From NCBI RefSeq assembly GCF_016820245.1, contig NZ_JAFCAR010000003.1, forward strand, positions 391,001 through 455,000: a DNA stretch of 64,000 bases, written 5' to 3'. Every line of letters begins with the position of its first letter. Positions within the stretch are counted from its first letter, which is position 1. A program made the translations under genes and the position numbers. Positions 7,621-16,104 of this stretch are shown one piece after another. Below the pieces are notes generated by a model. That model was not told the DNA's origin, ran no database searches, and worked only from the letters and a program-made list of their open reading frames with translations. Source of the stretch: Jannaschia sp. Os4 (lineage in GTDB: Bacteria; Pseudomonadota; Alphaproteobacteria; Rhodobacterales; Rhodobacteraceae).

Positions 7621-7896
7621 GTGGATCTCGGCGACGTGCTTCAATGGGTGGCGGCGGTCTGCGTGATCGCCGCCACGATCATGGTGTCGGTGGGCCGTCC
7701 GAAATGGCTCGTGGTGTGGGCCTTCGTCCTCTACGTCGTCGCGTCCGCCGCTTGGGTCTGGACGGGGTTCGTCAACGGGATGCCCGCGCTCTTGGCGCAG
7801 AACGCGGTGCTGCTGTGCATCAACCTGTGGGGCCTCGCGCGGTGGAAGCAGCGGGCCGAGGCCGAGGAGTCCGCGGGCGCGGTGCCCGCCGAGTGA
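7621..7896 (+). CDS. Small three-span membrane protein
   Basis: The 91-residue product has three hydrophobic stretches at about residues 7-24, 29-47 and 55-73 and a charged C-terminus. It starts with GTG six bases after the preceding stop, without a clear ribosome binding site, so it is probably coupled to the dehydrogenase gene. I do not recognise the family. Its stop is directly followed by the stop of the oppositely oriented DUF2007-like gene with no base between them. Confidence 0.6.
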   Translation: MDLGDVLQWVAAVCVIAATIMVSVGRPKWLVVWAFVLYVVASAAWVWTGFVNGMPALLAQNAVLLCINLWGLARWKQRAEAEESAGAVPAE

Positions 7897-8256
7897 CTAT
7901 CGCCGCCTGATCCACGCGAGCAGCGCGCACGCTTGCTGCGCCCATGTCGGGCGGGGCGCGTGCGGGTCGGGCGGGGTCCAGTCCGGGGCAGGGTGGTCGG
8001 CATAGGCGTCCGGATCCTCGGCCGACACGGTGCCTTCGCGGATCGCGTCGAGGAGGCGCCGGGCCTCGGCGGCGCGGGCTTCGGGCACCCAGACCGTCGC
8101 GGGCGCCACCCATCGCGCCCGCATTGGCAGGGCGCCGGTGAGGGCGCCGTTCACCACGACGGGGATGTCAGCGGCCTCCAGCGCCGCGCGGTCGAGCGCG
8201 AGGCCTGTGGCGTCCGGATGCGCCGCCACCTGCACGAAGCCGGGATAGCCGCTCAC
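7897..8256 (-). CDS. DUF2007-like protein coupled to the glucosidase gene
   Basis: The 119-residue product (starting MSGYPGFVQVAAHPDATGLA) resembles the DUF2007 family of putative signal-transducing proteins: a short alpha-beta domain with ALEAADIPVVVNGAL and VWVPEARAAEARRLLDAI. The GTG start overlaps the stop of the glucosidase gene (GTGA), indicating translational coupling. The C-terminal part is proline-rich and ends in ALLAWIRRR. Its role beside a glucosidase is not known. Confidence 0.65.
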   Translation of the reverse strand: MSGYPGFVQVAAHPDATGLALDRAALEAADIPVVVNGALTGALPMRARWVAPATVWVPEARAAEARRLLDAIREGTVSAEDPDAYADHPAPDWTPPDPHAPRPTWAQQACALLAWIRRR

Positions 8257-9818
8257 GTGAGCCAGACCGCGCCGCAGCGTCCGGGCATGTGCGTGCCGTC
8301 GAACGCCTGCGAGGCGAAGTCCGGCGCGGCCTTGGTCCGGCAGGAGGTCTCGCCGAAGTTCAGCACCGCCTCCGCCCCGCCCTCCCCGCTCGCGCCGGGC
8401 ATCGCGTAGGAGAGGCGGATCACGTCGCCGTCGCGGGACCAGTCCGTCAGCTCCATGTTCGACAGCCCCGCCGCGCGCCGGAAGGCGAAGGCGCGGCGGT
8501 AGAACGCGAGGTTGCTGTCCCCGATCTCCTGGACCGCGATGCTGATCCCGTCCGGCCAGTCCATCGGCAGCCACGGGCGCCCCGTGCTGAAGCCGCGATC
8601 CTCGCCTTCGGCCCACGGGATCGGCACGCGCGCGCCCTCGCGCCCCGGCCCGTCGGGCCAGTAGAGCAGGTCGAGCGGGTCCGTCACGGCGGACTTGGGG
8701 AGCTCGGGCTGGGAGAGGCCCAGCTCCTCGCCTTGGTAGACGATGACCGGGCCGGGCGAGGCCATGAGCACGGTGGCGAGGAAGCGGACGTCCCGGTCCG
8801 AGCCGTCGCCGGACTTGTCGGCATGGCGCGGCTGGTCGTGGGAGGACAGCCACCAGCCGAGGCGGCGCGGATCCTCGGCCCGCTCGAGGCAGTCGGCATA
8901 GGCGGCGGCGGTGCCGCCGTTCTCGGGGAAGTCGGTGGTGTAGGCGGCGTCGAGGCGTCCGGGCGCGGACAGGAGGCAGGCCAGCTCGATCGACTGGTTG
9001 CCGGAGGTGACCTCGCCGAACAGGAACGTGTCCTCGCCCGCCCACCGGCGCACCCGCTCCATGAAGTCCGTCCCGTCGCCGGGCAGGATGTCGTGGGCGT
9101 GGTCCTGGTAGGTGTAGGGCACGAAGTTCTCGCCCGAGACCTTCTCCCGCACGGCCGGGGTGGCCGGCGGGTTGTCCCGCATCTCGGGGTCGAACAGGAA
9201 CGAGGTCACCGCATCGAGGCGGAAGCCATCGACGCCCCGGTCGAGCCAGAAGCGCATGATCTCCGACAGCTCCTCTTGAACGCGCGGGTTGCGGAGGTTC
9301 AACGACGGCTGCTGCTTGGTGAAGTTGTGGAAGTAGTATTGCCGCCGCTTGTGGTTCCACGTCCATGCGGGCGGACCGAACTGCGACAGCCAGTTGTTCG
9401 GCTGGGTGCCGTCGGGCTTGGGATCGCGCCAGACATAGTAGTCGGCGTAGTCCGGGTCGCCGAGGATCGAGCGCTGGAACCACGGGGAGGCGTCGGAGGT
9501 GTGGTTGAACACCTGGTCGATCAGCACCTTGAGCCCGAGCTCGTGGGCGCGGTCCACGAGCCGGTCGAAGTCGTCCATCTTGCCCATCGCCGGATGCACG
9601 TCGACGTGGTCGGCCACGTCGTAGCCCCCGTCCGCCAGAGGCGAGGGGTAGAAGGGCGAGAGCCACACCGCGTCGACGCCCAGCTTCGCCACGTGGTGCA
9701 GCTTGTGCCGGATGCCGTCGAGGTCGCCGATCCCGTTGCCGGTCGTGTCGCGGAAGCTGCGGGGGTAGATCTGGTAGATGACCGGCGACTTGGGCCAGAC
9801 GCGATGGGGGTTGGACAT
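8253..9818 (-). CDS. GH13 alpha-glucosidase / oligo-glucosidase
   Basis: The 521-residue enzyme carries the GH13 signatures: region I LIDQVFNHTSD, the nucleophile Asp202 in GVDGFRLDAV, the acid/base Glu269 in FLFGEV and the third acid Asp328 in SSHDQPR. The N-terminal SPVIYQIYPRSFRDTTGNGIGD is typical of alpha-glucosidases and oligo-1,6-glucosidases that act in the cytoplasm on short alpha-glucans or sucrose-like sugars. No signal peptide is seen. ATG 9818 follows CCGGAGACCCC. No sugar transporter is nearby; in this stress region it may mobilise a storage or compatible sugar, which is inference. Confidence 0.85.
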   Translation of the reverse strand: MSNPHRVWPKSPVIYQIYPRSFRDTTGNGIGDLDGIRHKLHHVAKLGVDAVWLSPFYPSPLADGGYDVADHVDVHPAMGKMDDFDRLVDRAHELGLKVLIDQVFNHTSDASPWFQRSILGDPDYADYYVWRDPKPDGTQPNNWLSQFGPPAWTWNHKRRQYYFHNFTKQQPSLNLRNPRVQEELSEIMRFWLDRGVDGFRLDAVTSFLFDPEMRDNPPATPAVREKVSGENFVPYTYQDHAHDILPGDGTDFMERVRRWAGEDTFLFGEVTSGNQSIELACLLSAPGRLDAAYTTDFPENGGTAAAYADCLERAEDPRRLGWWLSSHDQPRHADKSGDGSDRDVRFLATVLMASPGPVIVYQGEELGLSQPELPKSAVTDPLDLLYWPDGPGREGARVPIPWAEGEDRGFSTGRPWLPMDWPDGISIAVQEIGDSNLAFYRRAFAFRRAAGLSNMELTDWSRDGDVIRLSYAMPGASGEGGAEAVLNFGETSCRTKAAPDFASQAFDGTHMPGRCGAVWLT

Positions 9819-10091
9819 GGGGTCTCCGGACGGTGTGTCCCGCAGGTAGGGCGCGCCCTTTCGCAAGCGAGCGCGCGCTTCGAAGCAGTGGGAATGGGGG
9901 TCGACGACGCGGATGTCCTACCGCTAGCTTGTGCGCAGGCGCTTGCGGGCGCCCCCGGCGGCGCCCCTAGGTCCTCCGGGCCGGATGGCGATGCCACGGC
10001 TTACCGGGCTCGCGCGGGCACCAGCTTCCGACCGGGGAATGCCGAACGGCATCGCGCGATCGCTTCCATATACACAATGGAGGCTGGCATC

Positions 10092-10430
10092 ATGCCGAAC
10101 CTCGTCGAAACGCGTCGCGCGAAGTTTCGCGCGCAAGGTGGCCTCTGCCACTACTGTGGCCTGCCAATGTGGGAGGGTGGATCGCCCGCCCCCACGGGAT
10201 GTCCGCCGGGCCTGCAGTGCACCGCCGAGCATCTGCTCCCCCGCTCGGAGGGAGGGACGAGCGCGCCGGACAACATCGTCGCCGCTTGTCTCCACTGCAA
10301 TCGGACCCGGCACCGCGCGAAGGTCCCCCGCGCGCCCGCCGCGTTCAAACGCCGCGTGGCGGCCCGGATGGCACGGGGCCGATGGCATGGCCCCGACGCG
10401 AGGCGCTGGGGAGCGCTGCGACGTCCGTGA
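10092..10430 (+). CDS. Small HNH endonuclease
   Basis: The 112-residue protein has a zinc-binding CHYCG (Cys19, Cys22), the TAEHLLPRSEGG core with His47, Asn61 and CLHCNRTRH (Cys66, Cys69, Asn70), the order of a standalone HNH nuclease. The ATG at 10092 is preceded by GGAGG at eight bases; an in-frame ATG at 10077 lies within this site and is less likely. It stands alone between the glucosidase and a dehydrogenase and may be a host repair or mobile-type nuclease; context does not decide. Confidence 0.8.
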   Translation: MPNLVETRRAKFRAQGGLCHYCGLPMWEGGSPAPTGCPPGLQCTAEHLLPRSEGGTSAPDNIVAACLHCNRTRHRAKVPRAPAAFKRRVAARMARGRWHGPDARRWGALRRP

Positions 10431-10433
10431 AGA

Positions 10434-10457
10434 GGGGGGCGCCCATAGGCGCCCCCC
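10434..10457. terminator. Bidirectional hairpin terminator
   Basis: GGGGGGCGCC and GGCGCCCCCC form a perfect 10-bp stem with the loop CATA between two convergent genes ending at 10430 and 10463. There is no T-run on either side. Confidence 0.55.
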
Positions 10458-10462
10458 GACCG

Positions 10463-11314
10463 TCAGGCGCCGACGACCATGCCGCCGTTCGGGTGCATCG
10501 TCTGGCCGGTGTAGTACTCCCCGTCCGAGGACGCGAAGAACAGGTAGGCGGTCGCCACCTCCCACGGCTGGCCGGGGCGGCCCATCGGCGTGCCGGAGCC
10601 GAAGTCCTCGACCTCCTCGGCGGGCATGGTGCCGGGGATGAAGGGCGTCCAGATCGGGCCGGGCGCGACCGCGTTCACGGTGATCCCCTTGTCCACGAGG
10701 TTCGACGCCATCGACCGCGTGAAGGCGAGCGAGGCGCCGCGCGTCATGGAGTAGGTGACCAGCGTGCCGTGGCCCGCGAAGGCGTTCACGGACGAGGTGT
10801 TGATGATCCGCGCGCCCTTCTTGAGATGCGGCAGCGCCACCTGCGTCAGGAACATGTAGGCCATGATGTTCGAGCCGATCATCTGGCGCATCTTCTCCTC
10901 GGAGAGTTCGGTGAACTCCTCGTCGATCCACTGCTGCGCGCCGTTGTTGATCAGGATGTCGAGCTGGCCGAACTCCGAGACGGTCTTCTCGACCGCCGCC
11001 TCGCAGTTGCGCTTGATCCCGAGGTCGCCCGGCAGGAGCAGCGCCTCGCCGCCCTCCGCCTCGACCAGCCGCTTGGTCTCCTCGGCGTCGCGGTCCTCCT
11101 CGAGGTAGGCGATGGCGACCTTCGCGCCCTCGCGGGCGAACAGGACCGAGACGGCGCGGCCGATTCCCGAATCGCCGCCGGCGACCAAGGCGACCTTGCC
11201 CTCGAGCTTGCCAGAGCCGGGGTGGCGCGGGGCGTAATCGGGGGCCGGGTCCATCTTGTACTCGTGGGCGGGCATCGCGTCCTGCGACTGGGGCGGGATG
11301 TGGGGGGCGTTCAT
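10463..11314 (-). CDS. YghA/general-stress-type short-chain dehydrogenase with altered active site
   Basis: The 283-residue protein has the long N-terminal extension of the YghA/GSP39 group of short-chain dehydrogenases, then GGDSGIG (47-53), NNGA (123-126) and the C-terminal NGG end. The catalytic Tyr188 is present, but the motif reads YSMTR: Arg192 takes the place of the usual catalytic lysine. ATG 11314 follows AAGGAG. A GGAAC-N18-CGTT element upstream links it to the other stress genes. It probably reduces or oxidises a small carbonyl or alcohol; substrate unknown. Confidence 0.85.
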   Translation of the reverse strand: MNAPHIPPQSQDAMPAHEYKMDPAPDYAPRHPGSGKLEGKVALVAGGDSGIGRAVSVLFAREGAKVAIAYLEEDRDAEETKRLVEAEGGEALLLPGDLGIKRNCEAAVEKTVSEFGQLDILINNGAQQWIDEEFTELSEEKMRQMIGSNIMAYMFLTQVALPHLKKGARIINTSSVNAFAGHGTLVTYSMTRGASLAFTRSMASNLVDKGITVNAVAPGPIWTPFIPGTMPAEEVEDFGSGTPMGRPGQPWEVATAYLFFASSDGEYYTGQTMHPNGGMVVGA

Positions 11315-11346
11315 GGCGCGCTCCTTTATGGGTTGGGTCGCGGCAC

Positions 11347-11373
11347 AACGCGCCCGGGGGGCGGGGGCGTTCC
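11347..11373 (-). promoter_or_regulatory. Possible EcfG-type promoter of the YghA-like gene
   Basis: On the bottom strand GGAAC (11373-11369) and CGTT (11350-11347) are separated by 18 bases. It lies about 35 bases before the ATG at 11314, the distance expected of a promoter. Confidence 0.45.
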
Positions 11374-11495
11374 GTCGGGTCGTCCGGTTTCCCCCGCGGC
11401 GCCGGTCCGGGGCGCAATGGGTTGATAACCATGCGGAACGCTTGATCCGGCGACTGCACGGCCGCATATACCACCCGGGGTTGCAGGGGTTGGAC

Positions 11496-12017
11496 ATGGC
11501 CGAAAGCCTGAGAGCACGGCTGCGCGTGGAGACGCGCGCGGCGCATGACGCGGTGGACGCGGCGGTCGCCGACCTGGACCTGCGCCGGGCGGACGACCTG
11601 CGCGCGATGCTGCGCGGGCAGGCGGCGGCCTTCGGGGCGATGGGCGGCGCGGGGCTCGGCGACCTCGACGAGGGGCTGCGCGACCTGCGCGCCGACCTCG
11701 CCGCGCTGGGCGCGGAGATGCCGGCGCCGATGGCCCCGCCCGCCGTGGACCACCCGCTCGCCCGCCGCTACCTCTGGCTCGGCTCCCGCCTCGGCGCGCG
11801 GATGATGGCCAAAGCCCATCGCGGCGCCGACCCGCGCGCCGCCCGCGCGGGCCGCTGGCTCGCCCGGCCCGCCCCGCAGGGCGCGTGGCCCGCGCTGGTC
11901 GAGGACCTCTCGGCCCGCCCCGCCACTGGCGCGGAGGCGGACCGGATCGTCGCAGCCGCCCTCGCGTGGTTCGCCCTCTTCGAGGCCGCCGCCCTGCGGG
12001 AGGTGGCCCATGCGTGA
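11496..12017 (+). CDS. bphO: Biliverdin-producing heme oxygenase
   Basis: The 173-residue protein begins with LRARLRVETRAAHDAVDAAV, the bacterial heme oxygenase start with the proximal heme-ligand histidine in AAHD. The enzyme opens heme to biliverdin, iron and CO. Its C-terminus overlaps the start of the phytochrome gene by eight bases, so chromophore synthesis and photoreceptor are made together. The length is near the lower end for the family, and the sequence is Ala/Arg-rich like its neighbours. Confidence 0.88.
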   Translation: MAESLRARLRVETRAAHDAVDAAVADLDLRRADDLRAMLRGQAAAFGAMGGAGLGDLDEGLRDLRADLAALGAEMPAPMAPPAVDHPLARRYLWLGSRLGARMMAKAHRGADPRAARAGRWLARPAPQGAWPALVEDLSARPATGAEADRIVAAALAWFALFEAAALREVAHA

Positions 12018-14568
12018 TTCCGACGGCTCCCGCTGGACCGAGGAGACGGTCGACCTCACCAACTGCGACCGCGAGCCGATCCACCAGCTCGGCCGGGTGC
12101 AGGCCTACGGCGTCCTGATCGCCATTTCCTCCGACTGGATCGTGCGCCACGTGTCGACCAACGTGGCGGACCTGCTCGGGCTGTCGCCGGACGAGATGGT
12201 CGGCACGCCGCTCTCCGACCACGTGTCCGCCGACGCGATCCGCGCGCTCCAGTCCCGGATGCAGGGGCTCGGTCGCGACCTCGAGCAGGTGCGCCTCTTC
12301 GGGCTGGAGGTGCGCGACCGCGACTGCGACGTGTCGATCCACCTGTCGGGGCGGGACGTCGTCCTCGAGCTCGAGCCGCGCCATGCGCCGCGCGCGGGCG
12401 ACGAGGTCAGCCTCGTGCATCCGCTGATCGGGCGCGTCCGGCGCCGCGATACCGTCGAGGAGGTCTCCGCCGAGGCGGCGCGCGGGCTGCGGGCCCTGAC
12501 GGGGTTCGACCGGGTGATGGTGTACCGCTTCGACCCGGACGGGTCGGGCACGGTGATCGCGGAGTCCGCCGCCCCGAGGATCGAGAGCTTCCTCGGCCTG
12601 CGCTACCCCGCCTCGGACATCCCCAAGCAGGCCCGCGCTCTGTACAAGCGCAGCCTCCTGCGCCTGATCGCCGACGTCGACGGCGAGACCTACCCGATCG
12701 TCCCGGAGACCAACCCGGACGGCCACGCCCCGGACCTCAGCCTGTCGGTGACGCGGGCCGTCTCGCCGATCCACCTCGAGTACCTGCGCAACATGGGGGT
12801 GCGCGCCTCCATGTCCGTCTCGATCCTGCGGAAGGGCGAGCTGTGGGGGCTGTTCGCCTGCCACCACTACGGGCCGATGAGCGTGGGCTTCGAGCGGCGC
12901 ACGGCGGTGGAGCTGTTCGGGCAGCTCTTCTCCTACGAGCTCGCGCAGAAGGAATCGGACGCCGAGCGCGCGCAGGCCGAGGAGGCCCGCGCCCTGCACG
13001 ACGCGCTGATCGCGCGCGTCTCGATGGGCGGCGACCTGACCGAGAGCCTCGACCTCGTGGCCGAGGAGATCGGGCGGGCGCTGCCCTTCGACGGGATCGC
13101 GATCTACTCGGGCGGCGAGTACGTCGCGCGGGGCCACGCCCCCACGCGGGAGGAGTTCCTCGGCCTCGCGCGCTACCTCAACACCACGCCCACCGCGCAG
13201 GTCTTCGCCACCCACGAGGCGCAGGCCCGCTATCCGGCGGCGGCCGAGTTCTCCAAGCCGGTGGCGGGGCTCATGGCGCTGCCGATCAGCCGGACGCCGC
13301 GCGACTACATCGTGCTGTTCCGCGACGAGGTCGCCTCCGAGGTGGTGTGGGCCGGCAACCCCGACAAGCCGGTCGAGGCGAGCGGCCCGAACGGCGTCCG
13401 ACTGACCCCGCGCAAGTCCTTCGAGGCGTGGCGCCAGACGGTCCACGGGCAGTCCCGCCGCTGGAGCCGCGCGGAGATCGCGACCGCCGAGGCGCTGCGC
13501 GTCACGCTGCTCGAGGTCGTCCTCAAGATCGCCGACGAGGCCAACCGCGCCCGCAAGCTCGCCGAGGAGAAGCAGGACCTGCTGATCGCGGAGCTGAACC
13601 ACCGCGTCCGCAACATCCTCAACCTGATCCGCGGCCTCGTCTCGCAGGGGCGGGCCGAGGCGGCGACGCTGGAGGGCTACACCCGCGAGCTCGACGGGCG
13701 CATCGCGGCCTTGGCGCGGGCGCACGACATGCTGACCGACGGGGCGTGGTCGGCGGCCTCGGTCAAGGAGATGCTGCGGACCGAGGCGGAGGCCTTCGCC
13801 GACGCCGACCTGCGCCAGCGCGTGGCGGTCGAGGGGGCGGACGCCGCGCTCGAGCCGACCGGCTACACCGCCGTGGCGCTGGTGATCCACGAGATGATGA
13901 CCAACTCGTGCAAGTACGGCGCGCTCTCGGTGCCCGAGGGCCGCGTCGAGGTCTCGCTCGACCGGGAGGAGGACGGCGCGCTGACGATCCGGTGGCGCGA
14001 CCGCTTCGGCCCCGTCGTGCGCGCGCCCACCCGGCGCGGCTTCGGGACCACCCTGATCGAGCGGTCCATCCCCTACGAGCTCAAGGGCGAGGCCGAGCTG
14101 TCCTTCGCGCCGACCGGCGTGGAGGGGCGCTTCGTGGTGCCGGCGCGCTTCGTGCGCGCCGCCCCGGACGAGGGCGCGTCCGCGCCGTCGCCCGCCGCTT
14201 CCGAGGCGGCGGGACCGCTGGAGTGGGACGGCCTCGCGCTGGTGGTCGAGGACAACATGATCATCGCGCTCGACACGTCCGACATGCTCGAGGACATGGG
14301 TGCCACCGTGCGCATGGCGGGAACCGTGGCCGAGGCGATGGCCGTCCTCGAGGCCGACGCGATCGGCCTCGCGGTGCTCGACGTGAACCTCGGCGACACG
14401 AACTCGCTGCCCGTGGCCGAGGCCTTGGCCGAGCGCGGCGTTCCCTTCGTCCTGGTGACCGGCTACGGAGACGGGGAGATCACGGCGGCCTACCCCCCGG
14501 CGCCGGTCCTGCGGAAGCCCTACGCTCCGGACGAGTTCCGGGCGCGGATCGCGGAGGTGCTGGGGTAG
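12010..14568 (+). CDS. bphP: Bacteriophytochrome HWE histidine kinase with receiver domain
   Basis: Of 852 residues, about 10-120 form the PAS domain with the biliverdin-binding Cys19 (DLTNCDREPIH), about 140-310 the GAF domain with PASDIP (Asp203) and RAVSPIHLEYLRNMGV, and about 320-500 the PHY domain. A kinase of the HWE class follows, its phosphoacceptor His531 in ELNHRVRN, with the N box HEMMTNSCKYGAL. A C-terminal receiver domain has VVEDN, phospho-acceptor Asp791 (LDVNLGD) and a conserved KPY. It senses red/far-red light in the cytoplasm. HWE kinases often feed the general stress phosphorelay; here the phytochrome borders a cluster of stress genes. Output partner not in the window. Confidence 0.93.
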   Translation: MRDSDGSRWTEETVDLTNCDREPIHQLGRVQAYGVLIAISSDWIVRHVSTNVADLLGLSPDEMVGTPLSDHVSADAIRALQSRMQGLGRDLEQVRLFGLEVRDRDCDVSIHLSGRDVVLELEPRHAPRAGDEVSLVHPLIGRVRRRDTVEEVSAEAARGLRALTGFDRVMVYRFDPDGSGTVIAESAAPRIESFLGLRYPASDIPKQARALYKRSLLRLIADVDGETYPIVPETNPDGHAPDLSLSVTRAVSPIHLEYLRNMGVRASMSVSILRKGELWGLFACHHYGPMSVGFERRTAVELFGQLFSYELAQKESDAERAQAEEARALHDALIARVSMGGDLTESLDLVAEEIGRALPFDGIAIYSGGEYVARGHAPTREEFLGLARYLNTTPTAQVFATHEAQARYPAAAEFSKPVAGLMALPISRTPRDYIVLFRDEVASEVVWAGNPDKPVEASGPNGVRLTPRKSFEAWRQTVHGQSRRWSRAEIATAEALRVTLLEVVLKIADEANRARKLAEEKQDLLIAELNHRVRNILNLIRGLVSQGRAEAATLEGYTRELDGRIAALARAHDMLTDGAWSAASVKEMLRTEAEAFADADLRQRVAVEGADAALEPTGYTAVALVIHEMMTNSCKYGALSVPEGRVEVSLDREEDGALTIRWRDRFGPVVRAPTRRGFGTTLIERSIPYELKGEAELSFAPTGVEGRFVVPARFVRAAPDEGASAPSPAASEAAGPLEWDGLALVVEDNMIIALDTSDMLEDMGATVRMAGTVAEAMAVLEADAIGLAVLDVNLGDTNSLPVAEALAERGVPFVLVTGYGDGEITAAYPPAPVLRKPYAPDEFRARIAEVLG

Positions 14569-14592
14569 GGCCGCCTCGGCGGGAGGACGAAC

Positions 14593-16008
14593 GTGGCGCG
14601 CATCGGACTGATCGGGTTGGGGACGATGGGGGCGGCGCTGGCCTCCAACATCGCCGAGAAGGGCTTCGACATCGCGGTGCACAACCGCACCCATTCCGTG
14701 ACCGAGCGGTTCGTGGCGGAGGCGGGCGACCTCGCCCCCCGCATCTCGGGCCACGAGACGCTGGAGGCGTTCGTCGGTGCCATCGACCGGCCCCGCGCGA
14801 TCGTGCTGATGGTCCCCGCCGGGTCCATCGTGGACGACCAGATCGACGCGCTGGCCCCGCTGCTGGACGAGGGCGACCTGATCGTCGACGCGGGCAACGC
14901 CAACTTCCACGACACCGACCGCCGCGCCGCCCGCGCCGAGGGCGAGCCGTGGCGCTTCCTCGGCCTTGGCGTCTCCGGCGGCGAGGAGGGCGCGCGCCAC
15001 GGCCCGTCGATGATGGCGGGCGGCCCGCGGGAGTCGTGGGACATGGTGGAGGACATCCTCCTCGCCATCGCCGCCAAGCACGAGGGGGAGCCCTGCGCGG
15101 GCCTGCTGGGCCCCGGCGGCGCGGGCCATTTCGTGAAGATGGTCCACAACGGCATCGAATACGCCGACATGCAGATGATCGCCGAGGTCTACGGCATCCT
15201 GCGCGACGGGAACGGCATGGACGAGGACGCCATCGCCGCCGTGTTCGAGGGCTGGAACGAGGGCCCGCTCAAGTCCTACCTGATCGAGATCACGGGCAAG
15301 GTCGCGCGGGCCAAGGACGTCTCGACGGGCAAGCCGCTCCTGCAGGTGATCGTCGACGCCGCCGGCCAGAAGGGCACCGGGCGCTGGACCGCGATCGAGA
15401 GCCAGCACCTCCTGACCCCCATCCCCGCCATCGAGGCGGCGGTCGTCGCGCGCAACGTGTCGGCGCGCCGCGACGAGCGGGCGGCGGGGGAGGACGTGTT
15501 CGGCGCCGCGCCCCAACGGTTCGACTCGCTCGACCACGCAACGCTTGAGCGCGCGCTGATCGCGGGCAAGGTCATGTGCTACGCGCAGGGCTTCGTGATG
15601 ATCGCGGCCACCTGCGAGGCGAACGGCTGGGACATCGACCTGCCGCAGGTCGCCCGGCTCTGGCGCGAGGGGTGCATCATCCGCTCGGCGATGCTGGACG
15701 ACATGGCCTCGGCCCTCGCCGACCATCCGGGCGAGAACCTGATGCGCACGCCCCACTTCGCCGCGATCCTGAAGGACGCGCACGCCGCGCTGCGCGAGAC
15801 CGTGGCCGAGGCGGCCCGCGCCGGGCACCCGGTGCCCGCCCTCGGGTCGGGCCTGTTCTACTTCGACTCCATGCGCACCGCGCGGGGCACGGCCAACATG
15901 ATCCAAGGCCAGCGCGACTACTTCGGGCTGCACGGCTTCGTCCACGCGGACGGGCGGACCGACGTGCATGGTCCTTGGGCCGGAAACGAACCGGACCCCC
16001 GGACCTGA
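14593..16008 (+). CDS. gnd: 6-phosphogluconate dehydrogenase, decarboxylating
   Basis: The 471-residue protein shows the NADP-binding GLIGLGTMGAALASNIAEKG, the substrate motif GVSGGEEGARHGPSMM and GGAGHFVKMVHNGIEYADMQ with the catalytic Lys and the 6-phosphogluconate contacts. Length matches the dimeric family. It converts 6-phosphogluconate to ribulose 5-phosphate, CO2 and NADPH in the oxidative pentose phosphate pathway. It starts with GTG after GGGAGGA, 24 bases past the phytochrome stop, and may be read through from it. The other pathway genes are not nearby. Confidence 0.95.
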   Translation: MARIGLIGLGTMGAALASNIAEKGFDIAVHNRTHSVTERFVAEAGDLAPRISGHETLEAFVGAIDRPRAIVLMVPAGSIVDDQIDALAPLLDEGDLIVDAGNANFHDTDRRAARAEGEPWRFLGLGVSGGEEGARHGPSMMAGGPRESWDMVEDILLAIAAKHEGEPCAGLLGPGGAGHFVKMVHNGIEYADMQMIAEVYGILRDGNGMDEDAIAAVFEGWNEGPLKSYLIEITGKVARAKDVSTGKPLLQVIVDAAGQKGTGRWTAIESQHLLTPIPAIEAAVVARNVSARRDERAAGEDVFGAAPQRFDSLDHATLERALIAGKVMCYAQGFVMIAATCEANGWDIDLPQVARLWREGCIIRSAMLDDMASALADHPGENLMRTPHFAAILKDAHAALRETVAEAARAGHPVPALGSGLFYFDSMRTARGTANMIQGQRDYFGLHGFVHADGRTDVHGPWAGNEPDPRT

Positions 16009-16104
16009 TCGTTTCCCATCTCCGCCGATCCGGCACGGGATTCGGACTCGGACGGGGCGCGGGGGTGCGTTAACCTGCCCCCACGTCCTTCGGAGTCTGC
16101 TGCC

